A stretch of 38,889 bases of DNA from Elusimicrobiota bacterium (GCA_030696455.1 JAUYSH010000069.1:1-38889); one strand, 5' to 3'. Numbered from the stretch's first letter, positions 1-9,841 are shown. The notes: generated by a model from the sequence alone, not told the origin. Numbers and translations are program-made.

Positions 1-2
1 CC

Positions 3-488
3 GCCGCGCTGCGCGACGCCCGCGAGCAGGGCCAGGCCGCCTACGCCCAGGGGCTGAGCGTCGCCCAGGCGCACGCCGACCACGCCGAGCGGGCCCTCGA
101 GGCGTCGCGGCGCGCCGAGGCCGCCGCCGCGGAGAAGGCGCGCATGGCGGTCGCCGCGCTCGGGGAATACCGCGACCGGATGCAGGCCGAGATCCAGCGG
201 CTGGCCGCCTCGACGAAGGAGCAGCGCGAGCTCGCCGAGATCGCCGTCGCCGCCGCCCGCCGCGCCGAGGCCCAGGCCGCGGCGCGCCTGGCCGGCGAGC
301 TCGCCCGCCGCGACGCCGCGCTCGAGGAGGAGCGCGCCATCCTGCGCTCGGGCTTCGAGGACACGCGCGCCAAGCTCGAGGACGAGATGGACGCCGAGCG
401 CCGCGCCCTGCGCGAACGCTGGAAGGAGCAGACCGAGGCGCTCGACCGGCTGCGCCGGGAGATGGAACATGGACGCCCCGGAGCGTGA
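3..488 (+). CDS. Coiled-coil protein, C-terminal fragment (5' end outside window)
   Basis: The frame is open from the left window edge to a TGA at 486-488, so the true start lies upstream. About 161 residues are visible, almost wholly Ala, Glu, Arg and Leu with heptad-like spacing, which predicts one long coiled coil. No enzyme motif, signal peptide or membrane segment is visible. An ATG at 144 is in frame but the upstream codons have the same composition, so it is not a convincing start. The last 20 bases overlap the next gene (start 469), which also encodes a coiled coil, so the two are probably co-translated and may form a shared filament or scaffold (inference). No family is recognised. 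Confidence 0.7.
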   Translation, partial: AALRDAREQGQAAYAQGLSVAQAHADHAERALEASRRAEAAAAEKARMAVAALGEYRDRMQAEIQRLAASTKEQRELAEIAVAAARRAEAQAAARLAGELARRDAALEEERAILRSGFEDTRAKLEDEMDAERRALRERWKEQTEALDRLRREMEHGRPGA

Positions 489-2352
489 CCCCGCCGTCGA
501 CGCCCCCCAGCCTCCGCCCGCGCCGGCGGAGGCCGACGCGCTCGACGCGGTCCGGCTCGAGGTCCGGCTCGAGGAGTTCGAGCGCCGCCTGCGCGCCCGC
601 TCCATCGAGCTCGAGACCGAGCTCAAGAGCAAGGAGCGCCTGCGCGAGCGCGTGCGCGAACTCACGACGCGCGTCGACGAGCTTCAGGACACCGCCTCCG
701 CGCTGCACCGCGAGGCCGCCTCCGCGACCTCGCTGGCCCGCGAGCTCGACGAGACGCTGAAGGTCGCGGCCGAGGCCCGCGCCCAGCTCGGCGGCGCCCT
801 CGAGGCGGAGCGCACTCGTCGCGTGGAGCTCGAGGGCGAGCTGTCGGCGACCGAGGGCGCGCTCTCGGCCCGCGTCTCCGAGCTCGAGAGCGAGGTCGGG
901 CGTCTGGCCGGGGAGCGCTCCGCCCTCGACCTGCGCGCGCGCGCCGCCGAGGAAGGCCTGGCCCGCGTCGAGCTGGACCTCGCCGCCGCCCGCGCGAAGG
1001 CCCGCGAGCTCGCCCTCGGGAACGAGGAGCAGGCCGCCGAGGCGCGCAAGCGCGAGGAGGAGCTCGCCGTCGCCCGGCGCGGCCTTTCCCAGCTGCGCCA
1101 GAAGACGTCGGGGCACGAGGCTCACATCGAATCCCTGCGCGCCGACCTCGAGGAGGCCGGCGCCTCGCGAGCCCAGGCGGACGCGGCCGCCGCCGAGACG
1201 AAGGCCGTCCTCGACGCGGCTTCCTCCCGGCTCGCGCGCGCCGAGGCCGACCTCGCCGCCTCGCGCGACCGCGTCGAGGCGCTGGGCCGGGACCTCACCG
1301 CCGCCCAGGCCGCCCTCGAGAAGTCCTCCGCCTCGGCGCGCGTCCTCGAGGACGAGGGCCGGCGTCAGCGCGAGGAGCTTGAGGCCGCGTCGCGCCGCCG
1401 CGTCGAGCTGGAGTCGGCCCAGAAGGCCCTGCGCGCCGAGCTCGAGGCCGCCCGCGCCGCGAGCGCGGAGTTCGTCTCCTCCACCGCCGAGGCCCGCGCC
1501 GCCTATGAAGCGATGGCCGCGCGGGTGGATAAGAACGAGGACGAGCTGCTCGCCGCGCGCGCGCGCGTCGAGGAGCTCACGCGAGGCATGAACGCCGCCC
1601 AGGAGGCCCTCGAGCAGTCGCGCCTGATCACGCGCCGCGGCGAGGACGAATCGCGGCGCCTGCAGGCCGTCATCGAGGGCCTGCAGAAGACCTTCGACGA
1701 GCGCCGGGCGGCCGAGGAGAAGAAGGCTCGCCAAGCCGTCGAGGCCGCCGAGCAGATCCGCCGCGAGGGCGTGGAGGCCTTCGAGAACGCCCGCGAGGCG
1801 CAGATGCGCCAGGACCTGGAGGCCGAGCGCGTGCAGAAGGAGCTCGCCGCCGGCATGCGCCGCCTCACCGCCGAGTCCGAGGCGCTCAAGGCCAAGGCCG
1901 AGAAGCTCAAGGCCGAGCTGCGCGCCCGCGCCGACCGGGAGACCGCCGAGATGCGCCTCGCCCTCGACGAGGAGCGCGCGCGGCTATACGCCGATATCGA
2001 GGCCGAGCGCGAGGCTCGCGGCAAACGCGCCGCGCCCCCGCCCTCCGATGGCTCGGCCGAAAGGACCCGCGAGCTGGGCGAGGCTCGTCGCCGGGAGATC
2101 GCGATGGAGGTGTCGGGCTACCTCACCCCCGCGCCGAGGACGCCCGCGCCCGCCCCCGCCCCCGCCCCCGCGCCCGCCGCCGCGACGTCCCCCCCCTCGG
2201 CCTCCGAGGCGCCGCGATCCGCGCTCACCGCTTCCGCCCCCCCGTCCTCGATGTTCCGCTGGGACGAGGAGCTGCGCCTGCTGCTTTACGTGGCGATCGG
2301 CGCGCTGGTCCTCGCCGCCGCCGTCTCCGGCGTCGTCCTCTACCAGGGTTAG
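469..2352 (+). CDS. Large coiled-coil protein with C-terminal membrane anchor
   Basis: A 627-residue protein. Residues about 20-540 are a nearly uninterrupted Ala/Glu/Arg/Leu-rich coiled coil. Residues about 555-595 are a Pro/Ala-rich linker containing runs of (PA)n. Residues about 604-625 form one hydrophobic helix (LLLYVAIGALVLAAAVSGVV) ending four residues from the C-terminus, so the protein is tail-anchored with the coil in the cytoplasm (inference). There is no signal peptide. The ATG overlaps the end of the preceding coiled-coil gene and has a GGAGA sequence just upstream. Resemblance to SMC or myosin would be compositional only, since no ATPase head is present. A structural or cytoskeletal role is possible; the function is unknown. 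Confidence 0.75.
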   Translation: MDAPERDPAVDAPQPPPAPAEADALDAVRLEVRLEEFERRLRARSIELETELKSKERLRERVRELTTRVDELQDTASALHREAASATSLARELDETLKVAAEARAQLGGALEAERTRRVELEGELSATEGALSARVSELESEVGRLAGERSALDLRARAAEEGLARVELDLAAARAKARELALGNEEQAAEARKREEELAVARRGLSQLRQKTSGHEAHIESLRADLEEAGASRAQADAAAAETKAVLDAASSRLARAEADLAASRDRVEALGRDLTAAQAALEKSSASARVLEDEGRRQREELEAASRRRVELESAQKALRAELEAARAASAEFVSSTAEARAAYEAMAARVDKNEDELLAARARVEELTRGMNAAQEALEQSRLITRRGEDESRRLQAVIEGLQKTFDERRAAEEKKARQAVEAAEQIRREGVEAFENAREAQMRQDLEAERVQKELAAGMRRLTAESEALKAKAEKLKAELRARADRETAEMRLALDEERARLYADIEAEREARGKRAAPPPSDGSAERTRELGEARRREIAMEVSGYLTPAPRTPAPAPAPAPAPAAATSPPSASEAPRSALTASAPPSSMFRWDEELRLLLYVAIGALVLAAAVSGVVLYQG

Positions 2353-2353
2353 C

Positions 2354-2374
2354 GACTCGGTCCAGGACCGAGTC
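2354..2374 (+). terminator. Hairpin after the coiled-coil gene
   Basis: GACTCGGTCC and GGACCGAGTC are perfect 10-base inverted arms around a single A, starting two bases after the stop codon at 2352. The effective loop would be 3-5 bases. The downstream bases (catgtttatctc) are only weakly T-rich. It is plausibly the transcription end of the coiled-coil genes. Confidence 0.5.
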
Positions 2375-2448
2375 CATGTTTATCTCAAGATAATCCTCTC
2401 TCCGCTCGTAAGTCGCCGAAGGTCGCGCCTCCGAGCTAGCCAGGTAGG

Positions 2449-2511
2449 CCGGGCGGATGATCCGGAGGGAGCCGGCGAACATTCGCCGGGCCCGGAGGAT
2501 CATCCGCCCGG
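2449..2511. repeat. Nested inverted repeat, 63 bases, between convergent genes
   Basis: The outer arms CCGGGCGGATGATCC (2449-2463) and GGATCATCCGCCCGG (2497-2511) match over 15 bases. They enclose an inner palindrome, CCGGCGAA-CA-TTCGCCGG (2472-2489). It lies between the convergent coiled-coil gene and gmd. It could be a bidirectional terminator or a small non-autonomous palindromic element. The rest of 2353-2564 contains no gene that I can see. Confidence 0.7.
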
Positions 2512-2564
2512 ACGCGACTACGCGAGCTCAAGCGGGTGCGCGACCGGCGCTCGCGCGAAGAGTC

Positions 2565-3653
2565 CTAGTCGGCGGCGCGGGGCGGGCTATGGTAGCCCGC
2601 CTTCTTGACGAGCGCCTCGCGCTCGGCGACGGCCAGGTCCTCGCGCGCCATCTCGCGGACGAGTTCGTCGAAGCTGACCTTGGGCTTCCAGCCGAGGTCC
2701 TTGCGGGCCTTGCGCGCGTCGCCGAGCAAGGTGTCCACCTCGGTCGGGCGCAGGTAGCGCGGGTCGAGCGCCACGATGGTCCTGCCGGTCCTGCGGTCCA
2801 CGCCGCGCTCGGCGCGGCCCTTCCCCTTCCAGACGAGGTCGAAGCCGAGCTCGGAGGACGCCGCCTCGACGAACTGGCGCACGGAGTTCTGGCGGCCGGT
2901 GGCGGCGACGTAGTCGCGCGGCTGCGGCTTCTGCAGCATCAGCCACATCATCTCGACGAAGTCGCGGGCGTGGCCCCAATCGCGCTTGGCGTCGAGGTTC
3001 CCGAGCCAGATCCTCTCGTCGAGGCCGAGCTTGATGCGCGCCAGGCCGCGCGTGATCTTGCGAGTCACGAAGGTCTCGCCGCGGCGCGGGCTCTCGTGGT
3101 TGAAGAGGATGCCGTTGCAGGCGTAGATGCCGTACGCCTCGCGGTAGTTGACCGTGATCCAGTACGCGTACAGCTTGGCCACGCCGTAGGGCGAGCGCGG
3201 ATAGAAGGGCGTCGTCTCCCGCTGGGGCGTCTCCTGGACCTTGCCGAACAGCTCGGAGGTCGAGGCCTGGTAGAACCTGGTCTTCTTCGACCAGCCGAAC
3301 GTGCGGATCGCCTCGAGCAGGCGCAGGGTCCCGAGCGCGTCCACGTTGGCGGTGTACTCCGGCTCCTGGAAGCTGACGGCCACGTGGCTTTGCGCGGCCA
3401 GGTTGTAGATCTCGTCGGGCTTGACGATCTGCAGCACGCGCAGCAGGCTCGACGTGTCGGTCATGTCCCCGTAGTGCAGGATGAAGCGCAGCTTCTTCTC
3501 GTGCGGGTCCTGGAAGAGGTGGTCGATGCGGTCGGTGTTGAAGAGCGAGGCGCGGCGCTTGATGCCGTGCACCTCGTAGCCCTTCTTGAGCAGGAACTCG
3601 GCGAGATACGAGCCGTCCTGGCCCGTGATGCCCGTGATCAGCGCTTTCTTCAT
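2565..3653 (-). CDS. gmd: GDP-mannose 4,6-dehydratase
   Basis: Cytoplasmic NADP-dependent short-chain dehydrogenase family enzyme converting GDP-mannose to GDP-4-keto-6-deoxymannose, the precursor of GDP-fucose, GDP-rhamnose and related deoxysugars for surface polysaccharides. It has 362 residues, the usual family length. The N-terminal nucleotide motif [12 protein letters not shown] is diagnostic of Gmd. The catalytic STSELFG segment and the Y-x3-K pair in [12 protein letters not shown] are present, as is the substrate loop [15 protein letters not shown]. It is the only GDP-sugar gene here: no GDP-fucose synthase is adjacent, although an RmlD-like reductase lies at 5088. The ATG has no Shine-Dalgarno sequence; an AT-rich TTAAAT/TAAATA element ends 6-7 bases upstream, so the mRNA may be leaderless (weak case). 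Confidence 0.96.
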   Translation of the reverse strand: MKKALITGITGQDGSYLAEFLLKKGYEVHGIKRRASLFNTDRIDHLFQDPHEKKLRFILHYGDMTDTSSLLRVLQIVKPDEIYNLAAQSHVAVSFQEPEYTANVDALGTLRLLEAIRTFGWSKKTRFYQASTSELFGKVQETPQRETTPFYPRSPYGVAKLYAYWITVNYREAYGIYACNGILFNHESPRRGETFVTRKITRGLARIKLGLDERIWLGNLDAKRDWGHARDFVEMMWLMLQKPQPRDYVAATGRQNSVRQFVEAASSELGFDLVWKGKGRAERGVDRRTGRTIVALDPRYLRPTEVDTLLGDARKARKDLGWKPKVSFDELVREMAREDLAVAEREALVKKAGYHSPPRAAD

Positions 3654-3687
3654 GGCGTCTATTTAAGCAAAGAACCGCGCAGGGGCG

Positions 3688-4071
3688 TCAGCGGGCTTTG
3701 GGGAGGTCGTAGGGCGCGCCGGGGACGAGCGCCACGGGGGCGCCGGTCGAGAGCCGGACCGTGACCGTGCCGGAGGAGACCTCGATCGACGAGACCGCGC
3801 GCGTGGACACGATGAACTTGAACGAGGAGCCTTCTTCCGCGACGACCTTCGTCTTGCCGTGGCGGAACTCCGCGGTGCCGTAGACCATGGTCACCGTCGA
3901 GTCGGACAGGACGGGAGGCTTCGTGGACTCCGAGTTCGCGCGCACCGTGTCGTTCCAGCCGGCGAGGTCCATCGTGCCGTCGAGCTTGGTCACGCACAGG
4001 GAGCGCGTGCAGGGTTTGGGCCCGGCGCAGGCCGCGAGCAGGACGAGGAGGAAGGGCAGGGCGCGTCTCAT
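3688..4071 (-). CDS. Small FecR-like lipoprotein
   Basis: A 127-residue protein beginning with a lipoprotein signal peptide (MRRALPFLLVLLAAC); the lipobox LAAC makes Cys15 the likely lipidated residue. The mature part contains a stretch resembling FecR/DUF4880-type beta repeats (VYGTAEFRHGKTKVVAEEGS, then a segment of alternating hydrophobic strands ending in SGTVTVRLSTGAPVALVPG). These repeats are usually periplasmic. The gene follows the lytic transglycosylase by a few bases on the same strand. A TAAGAT hexamer overlapping that gene's stop codon ends 7 bases before this ATG, so it may have its own leaderless promoter. Its function is unknown and the FecR likeness is by eye only. Confidence 0.7.
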   Translation of the reverse strand: MRRALPFLLVLLAACAGPKPCTRSLCVTKLDGTMDLAGWNDTVRANSESTKPPVLSDSTVTMVYGTAEFRHGKTKVVAEEGSSFKFIVSTRAVSSIEVSSGTVTVRLSTGAPVALVPGAPYDLPKAR

Positions 4072-4078
4072 CCCGTCT

Positions 4079-4084
4079 ATCTTA
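4079..4084 (-). promoter_or_regulatory. Candidate -10 element for the FecR-like lipoprotein
   Basis: TAAGAT on the minus strand ends 7 bases before the ATG at 4071 and overlaps the TAA stop of the transglycosylase gene. No clear -35 and no Shine-Dalgarno sequence is seen. Confidence 0.4.
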
Positions 4085-5005
4085 GTACATCGTCCCGCTC
4101 GGGGTCACGGCCTCATTGAAGGACGGAAAGGCCTCCGCGCGCCGCGCGGCCGGCCGGCGCAGGTCGGTGACCTTCGAGTGGTAGAACAGGACGACCTTGC
4201 GCACGTAGGCCCGGGTCGAGGGGTAGAGCTTCTGGCGGGTCAGGAACTTGGGGCCGGCGTGGTAGGCGGCGATCACGCGCTGGACGACCCACATCGGCGC
4301 GTCGGTGTAGCGCACGCCCTTGAGATTGAAGATGCGCCAGGCCATCTTGAACAGCACCTGGATGTAGGCCGCGCCGGCCTTGACGCCCGATTGCGGGTCG
4401 TGGAGCTTGGAGGCGGATATGCCGACGCCCTCGGCGGTCTTGGGCATGACCTGCATGAGGCCGCGGGCGCCGGCGGGCGAGAGGGCCTCGGGCTTGAACT
4501 CGGACTCGGCGGCCATGATGGACTTGAGCAGGCGGCTGTCGAGCTTGTAGATCTTGGCGTACCGGAGGATCAGTTCGTCCCAGCGGTCGGTCTTGGCGGG
4601 GTTGGCGAGCATGATCTTGAAGGTGCGGCGGTAGGACGGGGTCTCCTTGGGCACGGGCACCACGAGCTGTTGGTGAAGGCGATGGGCGGCGGGGCGGCGA
4701 TAGAGGGTCTCGAGCTTCTTGTTGGGGGAGCCGGCTTCCTCGATAGCCCGGGGCCCGGGGATCACGACCCCGGCGGGGCGGACCTTGGCGGCGTCGAACA
4801 TCAGGTTCAGCTGCCCGGGGGCCATCGGCGCTCCTCCCTGGAAGGCCACCGCCATATGGGCGTCGGGCATGGCGGCGGGCCGGCGGGAGTGCGGATCCTG
4901 GGCCCCGGCGGGAAGGGCAACCGTAAGAAGGGCCCACGCGGTGATCGAACCGGCTCGGCTAAGGGTTATATGGTCGATTCTTAAGTATAACACGCCCCCC
5001 CGCAA
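4082..5005 (-). CDS. Lytic transglycosylase (SLT domain), secreted
   Basis: Peptidoglycan lytic transglycosylase of the Slt70/MltC fold (goose-type lysozyme clan), cleaving MurNAc-GlcNAc bonds in the periplasm. The N-terminal hydrophobic segment SITAWALLTVALPAGA followed by Q is a signal peptide. The SLT domain spans about residues 145-260. The catalytic Glu is E167 in AAESEFKP, followed by the typical SPAGARGLMQVMPKTA motif. Residues 40-140 are low-complexity linker. The start is uncertain: no ATG precedes the signal peptide, only TTG (5005) and GTG (4993), yet a good -10 (TATACT, 4984-4989 on the minus strand) lies downstream of both. If that promoter is real the start would be a rarer codon such as ATC at 4978. 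Confidence 0.88.
   Translation of the reverse strand: MRGGVLYLRIDHITLSRAGSITAWALLTVALPAGAQDPHSRRPAAMPDAHMAVAFQGGAPMAPGQLNLMFDAAKVRPAGVVIPGPRAIEEAGSPNKKLETLYRRPAAHRLHQQLVVPVPKETPSYRRTFKIMLANPAKTDRWDELILRYAKIYKLDSRLLKSIMAAESEFKPEALSPAGARGLMQVMPKTAEGVGISASKLHDPQSGVKAGAAYIQVLFKMAWRIFNLKGVRYTDAPMWVVQRVIAAYHAGPKFLTRQKLYPSTRAYVRKVVLFYHSKVTDLRRPAARRAEAFPSFNEAVTPSGTMY
4984..4989 (-). promoter_or_regulatory. Candidate -10 (TATACT) inside the annotated 5' end of the transglycosylase gene
   Basis: TATACT on the minus strand matches the hexamer used before other genes here. It lies downstream of both conventional start codons of the transglycosylase and 5 bases before an in-frame ATC. Confidence 0.35.
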
Positions 5006-5020
5006 GCGCCTGGGCCCAAC

Positions 5021-5039
5021 GGCCCCCCCCGAGGGGGCC
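5021..5039. terminator. GC-rich hairpin between divergent genes
   Basis: GGCCCCC and GGGGGCC form a 7-base stem around CCCGA. It lies between divergently read genes, so termination would serve only read-through or antisense transcription. A regulatory role is equally possible. Confidence 0.35.
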
Positions 5040-5072
5040 TTCGAGGGGCTAAAGACGCGATAAACGCGAATT

Positions 5073-5081
5073 TGCTACGTT
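5073..5081 (+). promoter_or_regulatory. Extended -10 for the RmlD-like gene
   Basis: TGCTACGTT (TGn plus a TANNNT hexamer) ends 6 bases before the ATG at 5088. No Shine-Dalgarno sequence and no clear -35 are present; a leaderless start is inferred. Confidence 0.5.
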
Positions 5082-5087
5082 TTAGTC

Positions 5088-6020
5088 ATGGACGGCAAGA
5101 TCATGGTCATCGGCGGCACGGGCCTGGTGGGCAACGCCTTGCTCCGGGCCTGGACCGCCCGGGGGGCCGAGGTGGCCGCCGCGACCTATCACAGCCACCC
5201 TTCCGGGGGCTTCCTGCAGTTGGACATGCGGGATTCGGCGAGGGTCGGAGCCCTTCTGAAGGCCCACCGGCCGTCCGTGGTGGCCGTCCCCGCCGCGAAC
5301 CCCTTCGTGGACTATTGCGAGTTGCACCCCGAGGAGACCCGCAAGGTCAACGTGGAGGGCACCCTCAACGTGGCCCGGGCCTGCCGCGAACTCGGCGCCC
5401 GCATGATCTTCTATTCCTCGGATTACGTCTTCGACGGCCTCAAAGGTTCCTATACAGAGGAAGACGCTCCGTGCCCCATCAACGAATACGGCCGCCAGAA
5501 GGCGGAGGCCGAGCGCGGCGTCCTTGCCTGCGACCCCCGCAACCTGATTCTGAGGACGTCCGGCGCCTACGGCTGGCAATGGGAGCCCAAGAACTTCGTC
5601 CTGCAGGTGCGAAACAACCTGAGCGAAGGACATCCGATGCGTGTCGCGAACGTGCGTTACAATCCGACCTACGTCGAGAACCTCGCCGAGATCACCGCCG
5701 AGCTCGTTTCGGCCGGCGCCTCCGGGATTTTTCACACGGTCGGAGCCGAAGAGATCGCGCGCGACGAGTTCGCCCGGCGAGTCGCCCGCGCCTTCGGCCT
5801 CAGGGACTCCTTGATCCAGACGGTGCCCGCCGGAGAGTTCAAGTCTCCCACCCCCCGCCCGAAGCAGAGCAGCCTAAGAACGCAGAAGGTCCAGCGCATC
5901 CTCCCGGACACCCCCCCCGTCGGCGTGGACGCGGGTCTGAAGGCGATGCTGACCATGGAGCCGGCGTGGCGGGACTACGCCCGCACCCTCCCCGACCCGG
6001 CCGCCAAGTTGAAGCCGTAG
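5088..6020 (+). CDS. dTDP-4-dehydrorhamnose reductase-like (RmlD) sugar-nucleotide reductase
   Basis: Short-chain dehydrogenase family, RmlD substrate-binding group, 310 residues. The NAD(P) motif is GGTGLVGNAL near the N-terminus. The family hallmark SSDYVFDG is followed by Y-x3-K in YGRQKAEAE. RmlD reduces dTDP-4-keto-rhamnose to dTDP-rhamnose; relatives include the MAT2B regulatory subunit and other sugar-nucleotide reductases, so the exact substrate is open. No rmlA, rmlB or rmlC is nearby. A hairpin of GC-rich bases follows the stop directly. The gene is monocistronic, divergent from the transglycosylase. An extended -10 lies 6 bases before the ATG with no ribosome binding site. Confidence 0.85.
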   Translation: MDGKIMVIGGTGLVGNALLRAWTARGAEVAAATYHSHPSGGFLQLDMRDSARVGALLKAHRPSVVAVPAANPFVDYCELHPEETRKVNVEGTLNVARACRELGARMIFYSSDYVFDGLKGSYTEEDAPCPINEYGRQKAEAERGVLACDPRNLILRTSGAYGWQWEPKNFVLQVRNNLSEGHPMRVANVRYNPTYVENLAEITAELVSAGASGIFHTVGAEEIARDEFARRVARAFGLRDSLIQTVPAGEFKSPTPRPKQSSLRTQKVQRILPDTPPVGVDAGLKAMLTMEPAWRDYARTLPDPAAKLKP

Positions 6021-6040
6021 GCCGGGCGCAAGCGCCCGGC
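6021..6040 (+). terminator. Hairpin terminator after the RmlD-like gene
   Basis: GCCGGGCG-CAAG-CGCCCGGC, an 8-base stem with a tetraloop, starts immediately after the TAG. There is no T-tract, so it may be Rho-assisted or only protect the 3' end. Confidence 0.6.
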
Positions 6041-6079
6041 CCGGATGCGGCTGTGGAAAACTTTATAGCATCCAGCGTC

Positions 6080-6119
6080 GGGAAATTTGCTAATATTTTC
6101 CCTCGTCCATTCCCGGAGG
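6080..6119 (+). promoter_or_regulatory. rpsB promoter and leader
   Basis: An extended -10, TGCTAATAT (6088-6096), lies in an AT-rich pocket and would start transcription near 6103. A GGAGG Shine-Dalgarno (6115-6119) precedes the ATG at 6134 by 14 bases, a little long. GGGAAA (6080-6085) and TTTCCC (6097-6102) are inverted arms around the -10, a possible operator. Unlike many genes here, rpsB has a normal leader. Confidence 0.5.
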
Positions 6120-6133
6120 ATTAAAACCCGCTC

Positions 6134-6952
6134 ATGATCAACGTCTCTATGAAAGCCATGTTGGAAGCCGGCGTGCACTTCGGTCATCAGACCCGCCGCT
6201 GGAATCCTAAGATGTCCCGCTTTATCTTCGGCGAGCGCAACGCCATCCACATCATCGACCTCCAGAAGACCGCCAAGGAGATCAAGAAGGTCGCCCAGTG
6301 GGTCTCCGACCAGGCCGTCGCCGGCAAGAAGTTCCTCTTCGTCGGCACGAAGAAGCAGGCCCAGGACATCCTGAAGGCCGAGGCCGAGCGCTGCGGCGCG
6401 TCCTACGTCTCCGAGAAGTGGCTCGGCGGCACGTTGACCAACTTCGCGACTTTGCGCAAGTCCGTCAAGCGCCTCGAGGAGATCGAGAAGTGGCAGACCG
6501 AAGGCATCTTCGCGGTCCTGCCCAAGAAAGAGGTCTCCCGCCTGAACAAGGAGATGGCCAAGCTCCAGCGCAACCTCTCCGGCCTGCGCGGCCTCAGCAC
6601 GCTCCCCGACATCGTCTTCGTCGTCGACCCCGTGGAAGAGGACCTCTCGGTCATGGAAGCCCGCAAGCTGGGCATTCCGATCGTCGCCGTCTGCGACACC
6701 GACTGCGACCCCGACCTGATCGACCACCCGATCCCGGGCAACGACGACGCCGCGCGCTCGATCAAGCTGTTCTGCCAGCTCGTCGCCGACGCCGTGCTTG
6801 AGGGCAAGGGCATCGCGGAAGCCGCCAAGAACGCGGAGTCCGTCGCCGCCGCCGAGGCGCAGATGCTCGCCGCCGCCGCCGCCGAGACGGCGGAAGCTCA
6901 GACCGCGGACGTCGTCTACGCCGCCGAAGAGACGACCACGCAGGAGGCCTAG
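6134..6952 (+). CDS. rpsB: 30S ribosomal protein S2
   Basis: Universal small-subunit protein needed for S1 binding and 30S function. The N-terminus [30 protein letters not shown] is family-typical, followed by [25 protein letters not shown] and the C-terminal motif [24 protein letters not shown]. At 272 residues it carries an extra Ala/Glu-rich tail of about 40 residues beyond the usual core. It heads the rpsB-tsf-pyrH-frr-uppS cluster, with tsf starting four bases after its stop. Confidence 0.98.
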   Translation: MINVSMKAMLEAGVHFGHQTRRWNPKMSRFIFGERNAIHIIDLQKTAKEIKKVAQWVSDQAVAGKKFLFVGTKKQAQDILKAEAERCGASYVSEKWLGGTLTNFATLRKSVKRLEEIEKWQTEGIFAVLPKKEVSRLNKEMAKLQRNLSGLRGLSTLPDIVFVVDPVEEDLSVMEARKLGIPIVAVCDTDCDPDLIDHPIPGNDDAARSIKLFCQLVADAVLEGKGIAEAAKNAESVAAAEAQMLAAAAAETAEAQTADVVYAAEETTTQEA

Positions 6953-6956
6953 CCCC

Positions 6957-8550
<1,594 letters not shown>

Positions 8551-8554
8551 CCCC

Positions 8555-9124
8555 ATGGCCACCGAAGCCGCCGTTGCCGTGCTCGCCCAGATGGAAGCCG
8601 CGATGAAGGACCGCATGGCCCGCATGCAGAAGGAAATGTCGGTCATGCGCACCGGCCGCGCCAACCCGATGATGCTCGAGTCCGTCAAGGTCGAGGCCTA
8701 CGGGTCCCTCGTCCCCCTCAAGCAGGTCGCCGCCGTCTCCGTCCCCGAGGCCCGCACTCTCGAGATCCGGCCTTGGGATCCCTCCACCTTGCAGGACATC
8801 GAAAAGGCCCTCCAGAAGGCCGAGGTCGGGGCCATGCCCCAGAACGACGGCAAGATGCTCCGCATCTCGCTGCCCATGATGACCGAGGAGCGCCGCAAGG
8901 ACCTCGTCAAGATGGTCAAGAAGCTCGGCGAGGAGTTCAAGGTCGGCGTGCGCAACGACCGCCAGGACGGCCTCAACAAGCTCAAGAAGTCCTTCCAGTC
9001 CAAGGAGATCACCGAAGACGATCTCCGCGGCCTCGAGGCGCGCGTCCAGAAGCTCACCGACTCCTTCACCAAGCAGATCGACGACTCCGTCGTCATGAAG
9101 GAGAAGGAAATCACCACGATCTAG
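8555..9124 (+). CDS. frr: Ribosome recycling factor
   Basis: Splits post-termination 70S ribosomes together with EF-G. At 189 residues it is slightly longer than the usual 185. Family motifs include RTGRANPMMLESVKVEAYGS, the LEIRPWD strand, and the C-terminal KEITEDDLRGLEARVQKLTD with the basic segment RKDLVKMVKKLGEE. The gene is tightly packed, four bases after pyrH and four before uppS. Confidence 0.98.
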   Translation: MATEAAVAVLAQMEAAMKDRMARMQKEMSVMRTGRANPMMLESVKVEAYGSLVPLKQVAAVSVPEARTLEIRPWDPSTLQDIEKALQKAEVGAMPQNDGKMLRISLPMMTEERRKDLVKMVKKLGEEFKVGVRNDRQDGLNKLKKSFQSKEITEDDLRGLEARVQKLTDSFTKQIDDSVVMKEKEITTI

Positions 9125-9128
9125 GCGC

Positions 9129-9839
9129 ATGGCCCTGGATCCCGCGAAGCTCCCCCGCCACGTCGCCGTCATCATGGACGGCAACGGCCGCTGGGCGGCG
9201 AAGCGGGGCCTGCCGCGGGTCGCCGGCCACAAGGCGGGTGTCGACTCCGTGCGCGCCATCGTCCGCGCCGCGGGCGAGCTCGGGATCGAGACCTTGACTC
9301 TTTATTCGTTCTCGACGGAGAATTGGCTGCGCCCGGCGGAAGAGGTCGGCGAGCTCATGAAGCTCCTATCGTGGGCCCTCAATAAAGAAACGCTCGAGCT
9401 CGACAAGAACAACGTGCGCCTCTGCGCCATCGGCCGCCTCGAGGCCCTGCCTGCCGGCGTGCGCAAGGAGCTCGAGGGCGCGATCGTCCGCCTCCAGCAC
9501 AACACCGGCCTCAACCTCGTCCTCGCCCTCAACTACGGCGGCCGCCAGGAGATCCTCGACGCTGCGAACCGCGCGCTCGCCGCCGGCGCCAAAACCCTCG
9601 ACGAGGACGACATCGCCGAGAACCTCTACACCGCCGACCTCCCCGAGCTCGACCTGATGATACGGACTTCTGGCGAAGTCCGTATTTCAAACTTCCTGCT
9701 GTGGCAGGTCGCCTACGCCGAGATCTATGTGACGCCCACGCTCTGGCCGGACTTCCGCCAGGAGCACCTCATCGCCGCCCTCGAGGACTACCAGAAGCGC
9801 GACCGCCGCTTCGGCGGGCTCACGGCCAAGAAGCCCTGA
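9129..9839 (+). CDS. uppS: Isoprenyl transferase (undecaprenyl diphosphate synthase)
   Basis: Cis-prenyltransferase making the C55 undecaprenyl diphosphate carrier for peptidoglycan and polysaccharides, acting at the inner membrane face. 236 residues. The catalytic Asp lies in HVAVIMDGNGRWA; other hallmarks are GHKAGVDSVR, TLYSFSTENW, NYGGRQEI and RTSGEVRISNFLLWQ followed by YAEIYVTPTLWPDF. In RTSGE the usual second Gly (RTGGE) is Ser. The codons of this motif form an 11-base-stem inverted repeat (9660-9685). The gene closes the tightly packed rpsB group; a nested inverted repeat and a separate promoter precede cdsA. Confidence 0.97.
   Translation: MALDPAKLPRHVAVIMDGNGRWAAKRGLPRVAGHKAGVDSVRAIVRAAGELGIETLTLYSFSTENWLRPAEEVGELMKLLSWALNKETLELDKNNVRLCAIGRLEALPAGVRKELEGAIVRLQHNTGLNLVLALNYGGRQEILDAANRALAAGAKTLDEDDIAENLYTADLPELDLMIRTSGEVRISNFLLWQVAYAEIYVTPTLWPDFRQEHLIAALEDYQKRDRRFGGLTAKKP
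9660..9685. repeat. Perfect inverted repeat inside uppS
   Basis: ATACGGACTTC-TGGC-GAAGTCCGTAT forms an 11-base stem with a tetraloop within the coding sequence of the conserved MIRTSGEVRI segment. It uses codons that are rare in this GC-rich window (ATA, ACT, TCT, ATT, TCA). Confidence 0.8.
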
Positions 9840-9841
9840 AC

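Noticed and set aside
2457-3764. A 435-codon plus-strand frame opposite gmd
   Set aside because: It has only low-complexity composition, whereas gmd on the minus strand has full family motifs.
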